A DNA stretch of 20,523 bases, from positions 1 to 20,523 of the forward strand of contig JBFKAV010000047.1 of assembly GCA_041621405.1 (NCBI GenBank), read 5' to 3'. Of this stretch, positions 13,528 to 20,523 are shown in pieces. Position numbers and translations under genes: made by a program. The notes below the pieces were generated by a model. That model was not told where the DNA came from. It searched no databases and saw only the letters and a program-made list of their open reading frames with translations. The stretch comes from JBFKAV01 sp041621405 (lineage in GTDB: Bacteria > Pseudomonadota > Alphaproteobacteria > Rhodobacterales > Rhodobacteraceae). The first letter of the stretch is position 1. Each line of letters opens with the position of its first letter.

Positions 13528-14858
13528 CCGACCTTTATCAGTCCCAGCGTGCCATGCGGCGGATGCGCAAGGTGGCGATCGACCGACGCGTGATCGCCAT
13601 TCTCGACGTCGGCTCGTCGAAGATCGCTTGCCTCGTCCTGCGGTTCGACGGCCCCGACCGGTTCCGCGGCGAGGACGGCATGGGCTCGCTGGCGGGCCAG
13701 ACCTCGTTTCGGGTCATCGGCGCGGCGACGACCCGCTCGCGCGGCGTGCGCTTCGGCGAGGTCAGCGCGATGCAGGAGACCGAGCGCGCGATCCGCACCG
13801 CGGTGCAGGCGGCGCAGAAGATGGCCGGGGTCCGGGTCGACCACGTGATCGCCTGCCTCGCCGGGGCGCGGCCGCGCTCCTACGGGCTGGCGGGCCACGT
13901 CGAGCTGACCGGCGGGCCGGCAAGCGAGGACGACATCGCCCGCGCGCTCGCCGCCTGCGACGTGCCCGATCTCGGGGCGGGCCGCGAGGTCCTGCACGCG
14001 CAACCGGTGAACTTCGCGCTCGACCACCGCTCGGGCCTCGGCGACCCGCGCGGCCAGATCGGCAACCGGCTTTCGGTCGACATGCATCTGCTGTCGGTCG
14101 AGGAGACGGCGGTCCAGAACCTGCTCTTCTGCATCCAGCGCTGCGACCTCGAGCTCGCCGGGCTCGCCTCCTCGGCCTACGCGGCGGGGATCTCGAGCCT
14201 GGTCGAGGACGAGCAGGAGCTCGGCGCGGCCTGCATCGACATGGGCGGCGGGGCGACCGGGGTCTCGGTCTTCATCAAGAAGCACATGATCTACGCCGAC
14301 GCGGTGCGGCTCGGCGGCGACCACATCACCGCCGACATCTCCAAGGGCCTGCAGGTGCCGATGGCGCAGGCCGAGCGGATCAAGACCTTCCACGGCGGCG
14401 TCGTCGCCACCGGCATGGACGACCGCGAGATGATCGAGATGGCGGGCAATTGCGGCGACTGGGAGCGCGACCGGCGCCGGGTCAGCCGTTCGGAGCTGAT
14501 CGGGATCATGCGGCCCCGGGTCGAGGAGATCCTCGAGGAGGTCCGGGCCCGGCTCGACGCCTCCGGCTTCGACCACCTGCCGGCGCGGCAGATCGTGCTG
14601 ACCGGCGGCGGCAGCCAGATCCCCGGCCTCGACGGGCTGGCAAGCCGGATCCTCGGCCAGCAGGTGCGGCTGGGGCGGCCGCTCCGGGTGCAGGGCCTGC
14701 CGCAGGCGGCCACCGGGCCCGCCTTCGCGGCCGCCGTCGGCCTCTGCCTCTTCGCCGCGCATCCGCAGGACGAATGGTGGGATTTCGACATCCCGATGGA
14801 CAGCTACCCGGCGCGCAGCCTGAAGCGGGCGGTGAAATGGTTCAAGGACAACTGGTGA
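13524..14858 (+). CDS. ftsA: FtsA, actin-like membrane tether of the Z ring
   Basis: Cytosolic actin-fold ATPase of 444 aa that anchors FtsZ to the membrane and recruits later divisome proteins. Readable features are the phosphate-1 motif IAILDVGSSKIACLVL, the SHS2/1C subdomain region (EVSAMQETERAIRTAV ... VELTGG), the phosphate-2 motif CIDMGGGATGVSVF, the adenosine motif IVLTGGGSQIPGLDGLA, and the C-terminal amphipathic membrane-targeting helix RSLKRAVKWFKDNW. The start codon overlaps the ftsQ stop (ATGA), with GGAG a little upstream. It is the last gene before the ftsZ leader. Confidence 0.97.
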   Translation: MTDLYQSQRAMRRMRKVAIDRRVIAILDVGSSKIACLVLRFDGPDRFRGEDGMGSLAGQTSFRVIGAATTRSRGVRFGEVSAMQETERAIRTAVQAAQKMAGVRVDHVIACLAGARPRSYGLAGHVELTGGPASEDDIARALAACDVPDLGAGREVLHAQPVNFALDHRSGLGDPRGQIGNRLSVDMHLLSVEETAVQNLLFCIQRCDLELAGLASSAYAAGISSLVEDEQELGAACIDMGGGATGVSVFIKKHMIYADAVRLGGDHITADISKGLQVPMAQAERIKTFHGGVVATGMDDREMIEMAGNCGDWERDRRRVSRSELIGIMRPRVEEILEEVRARLDASGFDHLPARQIVLTGGGSQIPGLDGLASRILGQQVRLGRPLRVQGLPQAATGPAFAAAVGLCLFAAHPQDEWWDFDIPMDSYPARSLKRAVKWFKDNW

Positions 14859-14943
14859 CCCCAATCGCTAGCGGTACCCGGCAATATCCCGCGCATGGCG
14901 CTCATGAAATCGCCAGATTTCGTGGCAGTTTGCACGTTTTTTG

Positions 14944-14972
14944 GTGACCTGGGGGCACTCGATCGGTAAGAT
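14944..14972 (+). promoter_or_regulatory. Candidate ftsZ promoter
   Basis: GTGACC (14944-14949), a 17-base spacer and TAAGAT (14967-14972) give a plausible sigma70 promoter inside the 175-base ftsA-ftsZ gap. The -10 sits inside a small CGATC/GATCG inverted repeat (14960-14974). Transcription would start near 14979, giving a leader of about 55 bases. A dedicated ftsZ promoter is common in bacteria; this one is inferred from sequence. Confidence 0.45.
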
Positions 14973-14988
14973 CGGGTCAATTTGGCAG

Positions 14989-15008
14989 CCGGCGGAGCGA
15001 CTCGCCGG
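14989..15008 (+). promoter_or_regulatory. ftsZ leader hairpin containing a GANTC site
   Basis: CCGGCG (14989-14994) and CGCCGG (15003-15008) form a perfect 6-bp stem with an 8-base loop, followed by six A residues, 26 bases before the ftsZ ATG. A GACTC (14999-15003), the target of the alphaproteobacterial cell-cycle methylase CcrM, spans the loop. In Caulobacter, GANTC methylation affects ftsZ transcription; a similar role here is inference. Confidence 0.4.
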
Positions 15009-15033
15009 AAAAAACATACAGGCGGACAGGACC

Positions 15034-16623
15034 ATGGCACTCAACCTTACTATCCCCGGACAGGACAACGACGAGTTGAAGCCGCGCATCACGGTATTCG
15101 GCGTCGGCGGCGCGGGCGGCAACGCGGTCAACAACATGATCGACAAGGCGCTCCAGGGCGTGGAGTTCGTGGTGGCGAATACCGATGCCCAGGCGCTCGC
15201 GCAGAGCCGCGCCGATACCCGGATCCAGATGGGGGTGAAGGCGACCGAAGGGCTCGGCGCCGGTGCCAGGCCGGCGATCGGGGCTGCCGCGGCCGAGGAG
15301 ACCATCGAGGAAATCGTCGATCGCCTGGCCGGCGCGCACATGTGCTTCATCACCGCCGGCATGGGCGGCGGCACCGGCACCGGCGCGGCGCCGATCATCG
15401 CGCAGGCGGCGCGCGAGCTCGGGGTGCTGACCGTGGGCGTGGTGACCAAGCCGTTCCAGTTCGAGGGCGGCAAGCGGATGCGCCAGGCCGAAGAGGGTGT
15501 CGAGGCGCTGCAGCGGGTCGTCGACACGCTGATCGTGATCCCGAACCAGAACCTGTTCCGGCTGGCCAACGAGAAGACCACCTTCACCGAGGCCTTCGCG
15601 CTCGCCGACGACGTGCTCTACCAGGGCGTCAAGGGGGTGACCGACCTGATGGTGCGCCCCGGCCTGATCAACCTCGACTTCGCCGATGTCCGCGCGGTGA
15701 TGGACGAGATGGGCAAGGCGATGATGGGCACCGGCGAGGCCTCGGGCGAGGAGCGCGCGGTGCAGGCGGCCGAAAAGGCGATCGCCAACCCGCTTCTCGA
15801 CGAGATCTCGCTCAGGGGCGCGCGGGGCGTGCTGATCAACATCACCGGCGGCTACGACCTGACGCTGTTCGAGCTCGACGAGGCGGCGAACCGGATCCGC
15901 GAGGAAGTGGACCCCGACGCCAACATCATCGTCGGCTCGACCCTCGACGACTCGATGGAAGGCCTGATGCGCGTCTCGGTGGTGGCGACCGGGATCGATG
16001 TCGGTGCGGGCACCGGCGAAATGCCGGTGCCGCGGCGCCGGGCGGCCGAAGCGGTGGCGGTCGAGGAGGTTCCCGCGGCGGCCGAGGCGGCCGAGGAGGA
16101 GCACGACGAGCCGGCGTTCGAGCCCGCCGTCGCGCGCGACGGCGAAGAGCCCTCGCTGTTCGACGACATCGACCAGGACGAGGCCGCAGAGGCCGAGGGC
16201 GACCAGCTTCCGGAGCCGGCCTATGCCGCCGCGGCGCGCGCCGAGACGGTGAGCGACCGCGCGCCGGAGGCCTTCGTCGCGCCGGCGCCGGCGCCGCGGC
16301 CGGGCACGCCCTCGCCGGAGACGCTGGCACGGCTGCAGGCCGCCGTGAACAAGGTGCCGAACCGGACGGCGCAGCCGCTGGCCGCGCTGGGCCGCCAGGC
16401 AGCACCGGCGCCGGGCGAGCGCAGCCGCTTCGGGATCAACTCGCTGATCAACCGGATGACCGGCGGGCTCTCGGGCGAGCCCGAGCGCGGGCATGGGGCG
16501 CCGCCGCGGCAGCAGCCGCCGGTGCGCACGGAGCCCGCGCCGGAGCCGGCGGCCGAGCAGGAGCACGATCCGGATCACGAGCGGATCGAGATCCCGGCCT
16601 TCCTGCGCCGCCAGGCGAACTGA
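15034..16623 (+). CDS. ftsZ: FtsZ, tubulin-like cell-division GTPase
   Basis: Cytosolic GTPase that polymerises into the Z ring. The protein is 529 aa, at the long end because of an extended linker, as is usual in alphaproteobacteria. The Rossmann start is ITVFGVGGAGGNAVNNM; the tubulin signature GMGGGTGTGAAP is at residues 109-120; the T7 synergy loop NLDFADV is at 213-219. The core ends near 325, followed by an acidic then Pro/Ala-rich linker to the conserved C-terminal peptide IEIPAFLRRQ, which binds FtsA. The ATG at 15034 is chosen because it follows GGACAGG and begins the conserved region; the frame is open further up (TTG at 14941) but that would run through the leader. A hairpin follows the stop. 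Confidence 0.98.
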   Translation: MALNLTIPGQDNDELKPRITVFGVGGAGGNAVNNMIDKALQGVEFVVANTDAQALAQSRADTRIQMGVKATEGLGAGARPAIGAAAAEETIEEIVDRLAGAHMCFITAGMGGGTGTGAAPIIAQAARELGVLTVGVVTKPFQFEGGKRMRQAEEGVEALQRVVDTLIVIPNQNLFRLANEKTTFTEAFALADDVLYQGVKGVTDLMVRPGLINLDFADVRAVMDEMGKAMMGTGEASGEERAVQAAEKAIANPLLDEISLRGARGVLINITGGYDLTLFELDEAANRIREEVDPDANIIVGSTLDDSMEGLMRVSVVATGIDVGAGTGEMPVPRRRAAEAVAVEEVPAAAEAAEEEHDEPAFEPAVARDGEEPSLFDDIDQDEAAEAEGDQLPEPAYAAAARAETVSDRAPEAFVAPAPAPRPGTPSPETLARLQAAVNKVPNRTAQPLAALGRQAAPAPGERSRFGINSLINRMTGGLSGEPERGHGAPPRQQPPVRTEPAPEPAAEQEHDPDHERIEIPAFLRRQAN

Positions 16624-16654
16624 GCCTAGGTCACTTTTCGCCGATTATTGCCGA

Positions 16655-16680
16655 TGAGGGCCGGAACGATCCGGCCCTCA
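16655..16680 (+). terminator. Intrinsic terminator after ftsZ
   Basis: A perfect 10-bp stem (TGAGGGCCGG 16655-16664 / CCGGCCCTCA 16671-16680) with a 6-base loop lies 31 bases after the ftsZ stop, followed by a short T-containing tail (ATCGTTT). It probably ends the dcw transcript. Confidence 0.7.
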
Positions 16681-16705
16681 ATCGTTTGAAATGACTGAGA
16701 AATCA

Positions 16706-16723
16706 GATTCAGGCGGGGGACTC
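16706..16723 (+). promoter_or_regulatory. Pair of GANTC (CcrM-type) sites upstream of lpxC
   Basis: GATTC (16706-16710) and GACTC (16719-16723) lie 13 bases apart in the ftsZ-lpxC intergenic region. Paired GANTC sites in promoters are a known feature of CcrM/GcrA-controlled genes in alphaproteobacteria. Single GANTC sites also occur inside genes in this window, so chance is possible. Confidence 0.3.
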
Positions 16724-16797
16724 GGCAAGTTCCCGCCTCTGCGGCGCCGGGATTGTTTCACAAAGTTGCAAAGATTGAGTTGAGGCGGACCCGGCCA

Positions 16798-16806
16798 ATG
16801 GTTAAC
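16798..16806 (-). promoter_or_regulatory. Possible CtrA half-site upstream of lpxC
   Basis: The minus strand reads GTTAACCAT, containing the octamer TTAACCAT described as a CtrA half-motif in alphaproteobacteria. It is about 60 bases upstream of the lpxC start. I noticed no other TTAACCAT in the window. The match is exact, but binding is not shown. Confidence 0.35.
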
Positions 16807-16866
16807 TCCGGCCACGGCGCAATGGGCGGGCGTTCGGAACGACCCGTCACTGCCGGAGGGGCTATC

Positions 16867-17787
16867 GTGCAGACGACAATAAGATCCGCCATTCGGTTCA
16901 CCGGGCAGGGCCTGCATTCCGGCCGCCCGGTGGTGATGACGATCCGACCGGCCTCGGCCGAATACGGGATCTGGTTCCGCCGGCTCGACGTATCTGGCCG
17001 CGACGGGCTGGTACCGGCGCTCTGGGACGCCGTGGTGCCTGCGCGGCTCTGCACCCGGATCGCGAACCGCGCCGGGGTCGAGGTCTCTACGGTCGAGCAC
17101 CTGATGGCGGCCCTGGCCGGCTGCGGCGTGACCAATGCGCTGATCGAGATCGACGGCCCCGAGGTGCCGATCCTCGACGGTTCGGCGGCCCCCTTCGTGA
17201 AAGCGATCCTGAAGCGCGGCCTGACCGCGCTCGACGCGCCGGTCCGCGCGCTTCGGGTGCTCGAGACGGTCGAGGTGACCGACGGCGAGGCGGTCGCCCG
17301 GCTCGCTCCCGCCCAGGCGCTGGAGATCGAGTTCTCGATCGACTTCGCCGATGCCGCGATCGGGCGGCAGCGCAAGCGGCTGACGCTGGAGAACGGCGCC
17401 TTCGTGCGCGAGCTCAGCGACAGCCGGACCTTCTGCCGGCGCGAGGATGTCGAGACGATGCGGGCCAGCGGCCTGGCGCTCGGCGGCAACTACGAGAACG
17501 CGGTCGTGGTGGACGGCGCCCGGGTGCTTTCGCCTGGCGGCCTGCGCCACGCCGACGAGCCGGTCCGGCACAAGATGCTCGACGCGCTGGGCGATCTCGC
17601 GCTTGCCGGCGCGCCGATCCTCGGCCGCTACACCGGCCACCGCGCGGGCCACGCGCTGACCAACCGCCTGCTGCGGGCGCTCTTCGCCCGGCCCACCGCG
17701 TTCCGGATGGTCGTCTGCGGCCCGGAAACCGAAGGCAGGCTGCCCGGCGTGGGCCTCGAACACACCGACTTCCTGGCCGTCGCCTGA
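16867..17787 (+). CDS. lpxC: LpxC, UDP-3-O-acyl-N-acetylglucosamine deacetylase
   Basis: Zinc deacetylase that commits precursor to lipid A synthesis; cytosolic. From the GTG at 16867 it is 306 aa, the usual length, beginning QTTIRSAIRFTGQGLHSG as in other LpxC proteins. Metal and catalytic residues are in place: EHLMAAL with H78, HKMLDALGD with H235 and D239, and GHALTN with H262, matching E. coli H79, H238, D242 and H265. The substrate-loop sequence DGPEVPILDGSAAPFV is present. The GTG is preferred over ATG 16798 because GGAGGGG lies six bases before it and the family starts there. It lies between two terminators, so is probably transcribed alone from its own promoter. Confidence 0.97.
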   Translation: MQTTIRSAIRFTGQGLHSGRPVVMTIRPASAEYGIWFRRLDVSGRDGLVPALWDAVVPARLCTRIANRAGVEVSTVEHLMAALAGCGVTNALIEIDGPEVPILDGSAAPFVKAILKRGLTALDAPVRALRVLETVEVTDGEAVARLAPAQALEIEFSIDFADAAIGRQRKRLTLENGAFVRELSDSRTFCRREDVETMRASGLALGGNYENAVVVDGARVLSPGGLRHADEPVRHKMLDALGDLALAGAPILGRYTGHRAGHALTNRLLRALFARPTAFRMVVCGPETEGRLPGVGLEHTDFLAVA

Positions 17788-17789
17788 GC

Positions 17790-17830
17790 TCCCGGGGACG
17801 CGCGAAAGCCGTTTTGCGCCCGGGATTTTT
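17790..17830 (+). terminator. Strong intrinsic terminator after lpxC
   Basis: A two-part stem: outer TCCCGG (17790-17795) / CCGGGA (17820-17825), a 4-base bulge, and inner GCGCGAAA (17800-17807) / TTTTGCGC (17812-17819) with a GCCG loop and one G-U pair. TTTTT (17826-17830) follows directly. It begins three bases after the lpxC stop. Confidence 0.85.
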
Positions 17831-17838
17831 CTATGCTA
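17814..17838 (+). promoter_or_regulatory. Possible bamD promoter overlapping the lpxC terminator
   Basis: TATGCT (17833-17838) right after the T-run resembles a -10 element. A TTGCGC (17814-17819) in the terminator stem could be the -35, but the spacing (13) is short, so the assignment is weak. bamD needs a promoter between the terminator and 17913. Confidence 0.25.
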
Positions 17839-17912
17839 GGAGACGGGTCGAACCGGGTCCGCGACGTGCGCCGCTCCCGGTGTCTTCGGAAGAAACGGGA
17901 CGGGCAGCGGGC

Positions 17913-18743
17913 ATGACGGGCGGCAGGACGGCGGGACGGGCGATCGGGCCCCTGGCCTTGGCCCTGGTCGTTGCGGCCTGCGGGCCGGGCGAGCCGCCGC
18001 CGGAGAGCTTCACGGCCCAGCAGCTCTATACCCGTGCCGAGGCCGAGCTCGAAGGCGGCAAGCCCGAGGATGCGGCGCGCTACTTCGGCGAGGTCGAGCG
18101 GCTCTATCCCTATTCGGTCTGGGCCAAGCGCGCGCTGATCATGCAGGCGATGGCCTATCACCGCGACGGCGACTACGAGAACAGTCGCGCCACGGCGCAG
18201 CGCTTCATCGACTTCTACCCGGCCGACGACGACGCGGCCTATGCCCAGTACCTGCTCGCGCTCAGCTACTACGACCAGATCGACGCCATCGGCCGCGACC
18301 AGGGCCTGACATTCCAGGCGCTGCAGTCGCTCAGGGCGGTGATCGAGCGCTACCCGGAGAGCGAGTACGCGCGCTCGTCGATCCTGAAGTTCGACCTAGC
18401 GTTCGACCATCTCGCCGCGAAGGAGATGGAGATCGGCCGCTACTACCTCAAGCGCGGCCACCACGCCGCCGCGATCAACCGGTTCCGGGTGGTGGTGCAG
18501 GATTTCCAGACCACGAGCCACACGCCGGAAGCGCTGCACCGCCTGGTCGAGGCCTATCTCTCGCTCGGCCTGACCGACGAGGCGCAGACGGCGGGCGCGA
18601 TCCTCGGCCACAACTTCCAGTCGAGCCCGTTCTACGAGGAAAGCTACGTGCTGCTCACCGGCCGCGGGCTGCGGCCGGAGGCGCGGGGCGAGGGCTGGCT
18701 GACGCAGATCTATCGCCAGATGATCCGGGGCGAATGGCTCTGA
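17913..18743 (+). CDS. bamD: BamD, outer-membrane protein assembly lipoprotein
   Basis: Outer-membrane lipoprotein of the BAM complex (276 aa), the essential partner of BamA. It has a signal peptide with lipobox VAAC and lipidated Cys23, then TPR-like helical repeats: LYTRAEAELEGGKPEDAARYFGEVERLYPYSVWAKRALIMQAMAYHRDGDYENSRATAQRFIDFYP, and further repeats through HHAAAINRFRVVVQDFQTTSHTPEALHRLVEAYLSLG. This is the YfiO/ComL layout. The ATG at 17913 puts the lipobox at the right depth; the frame opens earlier (17814) but runs through the lpxC terminator. recN follows 13 bases after the stop, probably as one transcript. Confidence 0.95.
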   Translation: MTGGRTAGRAIGPLALALVVAACGPGEPPPESFTAQQLYTRAEAELEGGKPEDAARYFGEVERLYPYSVWAKRALIMQAMAYHRDGDYENSRATAQRFIDFYPADDDAAYAQYLLALSYYDQIDAIGRDQGLTFQALQSLRAVIERYPESEYARSSILKFDLAFDHLAAKEMEIGRYYLKRGHHAAAINRFRVVVQDFQTTSHTPEALHRLVEAYLSLGLTDEAQTAGAILGHNFQSSPFYEESYVLLTGRGLRPEARGEGWLTQIYRQMIRGEWL

Positions 18744-18756
18744 CCGCGCGTCGGCC

Positions 18757-20418
18757 ATGCTGAGGCACCTCGACATCCGCGACATGCTCCTGATCGAGCG
18801 GCTCACGCTGGAGTTCCAGCCGGGCCTCAACGTGCTGACCGGCGAGACCGGGGCGGGCAAGTCGATCCTGCTCGACTGCCTGGGGTTCGTTCTGGGCTGG
18901 CGCGGCCGGGCCGAGCTGGTGCGTCAGGGGGCGGCCGACGGCGAGGTGACGGCGGTGTTCGACCTGCCCGAGGGCCACGCCGCGCGCGACGTGCTGGCCG
19001 AGGCCGGGCTGCCGGCGGGAGACGAGCTGATCCTCCGGCGCACCAACAGCCCCGACGGCCGCAAGACGGCCTACGTCAACGACCGCCGCAGCTCGGGCGA
19101 GGTGCTCAGGGCGCTGGCCGACACCCTGGTCGAGCTGCACGGCCAGCACGACGACCGCGGGCTGCTCGACGCCAGCGGCCACCGGCGCTTGCTCGACGCC
19201 TTCGCCGGCGCCGAGGCCGGGCTGGCCGCGACCCGGGCGACCTGGGCGGGCCGGCGCGAGGCGGCGAAGGCGCTGGCGGCGGCCGAGGCCGAACTCGCCG
19301 CGGCGCGGGCCGAGGAGGACTACCTGCGCCACGCCGTGGCCGAGCTCGACAAGCTCGCGCCCGGGCCCGGCGAGGAGGCGGAGCTCGACGCCAGGCGGCG
19401 GCTGATGCAGGGCGCCGAGCGGATCCGCGAGGACATCGCCCGCGCCCATGCCGCGCTCGGGGGTGAGGGGGCGGAGGCGCTCATCATCGACGCCGTGCGC
19501 CGGCTGGAAGTGGCCGCCGAGGCCGCCGAGGGCCGGCTCGAGGCGCCGCTTGCCGCGGTTTCGCGGGCGCTGACCGAGCTCGGCGAGGCCGAGCGCGGCG
19601 TCGCCGACTGCCTCGAGGCGCTGGACTTCGACCCCGCCGAGCTCGAGCGCGTGGAGGAGCGGCTGTTCGCGATCCGGGCGCTGGCACGCAAGCACGGGGT
19701 CCAGGCCGACGATCTCGGCGGCTTCGCCGAGGAGCTGCGGGGCCGGCTTTCGGCGCTCGACCGCGGGGCGGAGAACCTCGGCGCGCTTCGGGCCGCCCTG
19801 GCGGAGGCCGAGGCTGGCTACGACGCGGCGGCCGCCGCGCTGAGCGAACTGCGCCGGCGGGCGGCCGGGCGGCTCGACGCGGCGATGGCGTCCGAGCTCG
19901 CGCCGCTGAAGATGGAGCGGGCCGCGTTCTCGACCGAGGTCGGGGAGGCCGAGCCCGGCCCCGAGGGCCGCGACCTGGTGGCCTTCACGGTGGCGACCAA
20001 TCCCGGCGCGCCGCCCGGACCGCTCGCACGGATCGCGAGCGGCGGCGAGCTGTCGCGGTTCCTTCTGGCGCTCAAGGTCTGCCTGTCGAAAGGGTCGGAG
20101 GCGCTGACGCTGATCTTCGACGAGATCGACCGCGGCGTCGGCGGCGCCACCGCCGACGCGGTCGGGCGCCGGCTGGCGCGGCTCGCCCAGGGTGCGCAGG
20201 TGCTGGTGGTGACCCATTCGCCGCAGGTGGCGGCGCGCGGGGCGCATCACTGGCGTGTGGAAAAGCGCGTGGAGAAGGGTGCCGGCGGCGAGGCGGCGAC
20301 CTCGGTCGTGCATGCGCTGGCGTCCGCCGAGCGGGTCGACGAGATCGCCCGCATGCTTTCGGCCGCCAGGGTGACCGAGGAGGCCCGCGCCGCGGCGCGG
20401 GCGCTGCTGGCAGGCTAG
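18757..20418 (+). CDS. recN: RecN, SMC-like DNA repair ATPase
   Basis: Cytosolic SMC-family ATPase (553 aa, normal length) acting in recombinational repair of double-strand breaks. The N-terminal head has LRHLDIRDMLLIERLTLEFQPGLNVLTGETGAGKS with Walker A at residues 29-36, and the RecN-typical ELHGQHD at 126-132. The middle (about 150-370) is Ala/Glu/Arg-rich coiled coil. The C-terminal head carries the ABC signature SGGELSR (428 on) and Walker B LTLIFDEID (450-458), followed by QVLVVTHSPQVAA. No good ribosome site precedes the ATG, but it is only 13 bases after bamD, so coupling is likely. No LexA-type operator was recognised. Confidence 0.97.
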   Translation: MLRHLDIRDMLLIERLTLEFQPGLNVLTGETGAGKSILLDCLGFVLGWRGRAELVRQGAADGEVTAVFDLPEGHAARDVLAEAGLPAGDELILRRTNSPDGRKTAYVNDRRSSGEVLRALADTLVELHGQHDDRGLLDASGHRRLLDAFAGAEAGLAATRATWAGRREAAKALAAAEAELAAARAEEDYLRHAVAELDKLAPGPGEEAELDARRRLMQGAERIREDIARAHAALGGEGAEALIIDAVRRLEVAAEAAEGRLEAPLAAVSRALTELGEAERGVADCLEALDFDPAELERVEERLFAIRALARKHGVQADDLGGFAEELRGRLSALDRGAENLGALRAALAEAEAGYDAAAAALSELRRRAAGRLDAAMASELAPLKMERAAFSTEVGEAEPGPEGRDLVAFTVATNPGAPPGPLARIASGGELSRFLLALKVCLSKGSEALTLIFDEIDRGVGGATADAVGRRLARLAQGAQVLVVTHSPQVAARGAHHWRVEKRVEKGAGGEAATSVVHALASAERVDEIARMLSAARVTEEARAAARALLAG

Positions 20419-20452
20419 GGCGGCACGTTTCGCCACATCCTGCGGCCCAGCG

Positions 20453-20523
20453 GGCGCTCCCGCCCGTCGTCGCCGATCGGAGATCGGCTCCTCCCCTTGG
20501 GCCCGGCGCCGCGCTGACGCGCG
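20453..20523 (-). repeat. Dispersed palindromic repeat, copy B (cut by window end)
   Basis: The reverse complement of this stretch matches 1207-1277 at 66 of 71 bases without gaps. The GCCGATC-GGA-GATCGGC hairpin (20472-20478 / 20482-20488) is conserved in stem but differs in loop. The second hairpin is cut by the right edge of the window. It lies 35 bases after the recN stop and is inverted relative to copy A. Confidence 0.8.

Noticed and set aside
12795..14864. A 689-aa minus-strand open frame opposite ftsQ and ftsA
   Set aside because: Same antisense artefact; the plus strand has unmistakable FtsQ and FtsA motifs.
14941..15033. Earlier TTG start for ftsZ adding 31 residues
   Set aside because: Would cover the promoter and hairpin of the leader; FtsZ conservation and a ribosome site support ATG 15034.
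1..20523. Defence system, prophage, IS element, CRISPR array, tRNA or rRNA
   Set aside because: No transposase, integrase, phage, nuclease-effector or repeat-spacer pattern, and no RNA-gene fold was seen on either strand.

Overview
The window is a GC-rich stretch (roughly 70% by eye) of an alphaproteobacterial chromosome, most likely Rhodobacterales/Rhodobacteraceae. This is inferred from the gene order ftsW-murG-murC-[two small DUF2484-type membrane proteins]-murB-ddl-ftsQ-ftsA-ftsZ-lpxC-bamD-recN, from the FtsZ C-terminal peptide (IEIPAFLRRQ), and from the IclR, ArsR and FbpB-type neighbours. All assignments rest on reading the translated sequence; no database search was run.

Left part (1-5734), accessory and metabolic. 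The tail of an unidentified gene (2-43) is followed by kynA (tryptophan 2,3-dioxygenase). Next come a 305-base non-coding gap holding one copy of a palindromic dispersed repeat, an orphan two-domain iron-type ABC permease (+), and a convergent IclR regulator (-). A tight minus-strand operon follows, arsR - SRPBCC/AHSA1 - alkD-like, whose AT-rich promoter/operator faces ftsW.

Middle (5735-16680), the distal half of the division and cell-wall (dcw) cluster. It encodes the late cytoplasmic steps of peptidoglycan precursor synthesis (MurC, MurB, Ddl, MurG), the septal glycosyltransferase FtsW, and the divisome proteins FtsQ, FtsA and FtsZ. Many genes overlap by 1-13 bases (ftsW/murG, murG/murC, the DUF2484 pair, ddl/small ORF/ftsQ, ftsQ/ftsA), which points to translational coupling. 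The proximal dcw genes (mraZ to murD) are not here: the cluster is interrupted just before ftsW. Non-canonical parts are the tandem DUF2484 pair, a probable unannotated 69-codon gene between ddl and ftsQ, an FtsQ with a very long Pro/Ala-rich cytoplasmic extension, and structured spacers between murC and the DUF2484 pair and between murB and ddl. ftsZ has its own leader with a plausible promoter and a hairpin, and ends at a clear stem-loop.

Right part (16681-20523), outer-envelope biogenesis and repair. lpxC (lipid A) is followed by a strong intrinsic terminator. bamD (outer-membrane protein assembly) and recN (recombinational repair) follow as a pair. Beyond recN is a second, inverted copy of the dispersed repeat, so two copies about 19 kb apart flank the block from the permease gene to recN.

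The best leads for undescribed biology are the DUF2484 pair, the ddl-ftsQ small ORF with the extended FtsQ, and the structured RNA spacers. No defence system, prophage, IS element, CRISPR array or RNA gene was found.
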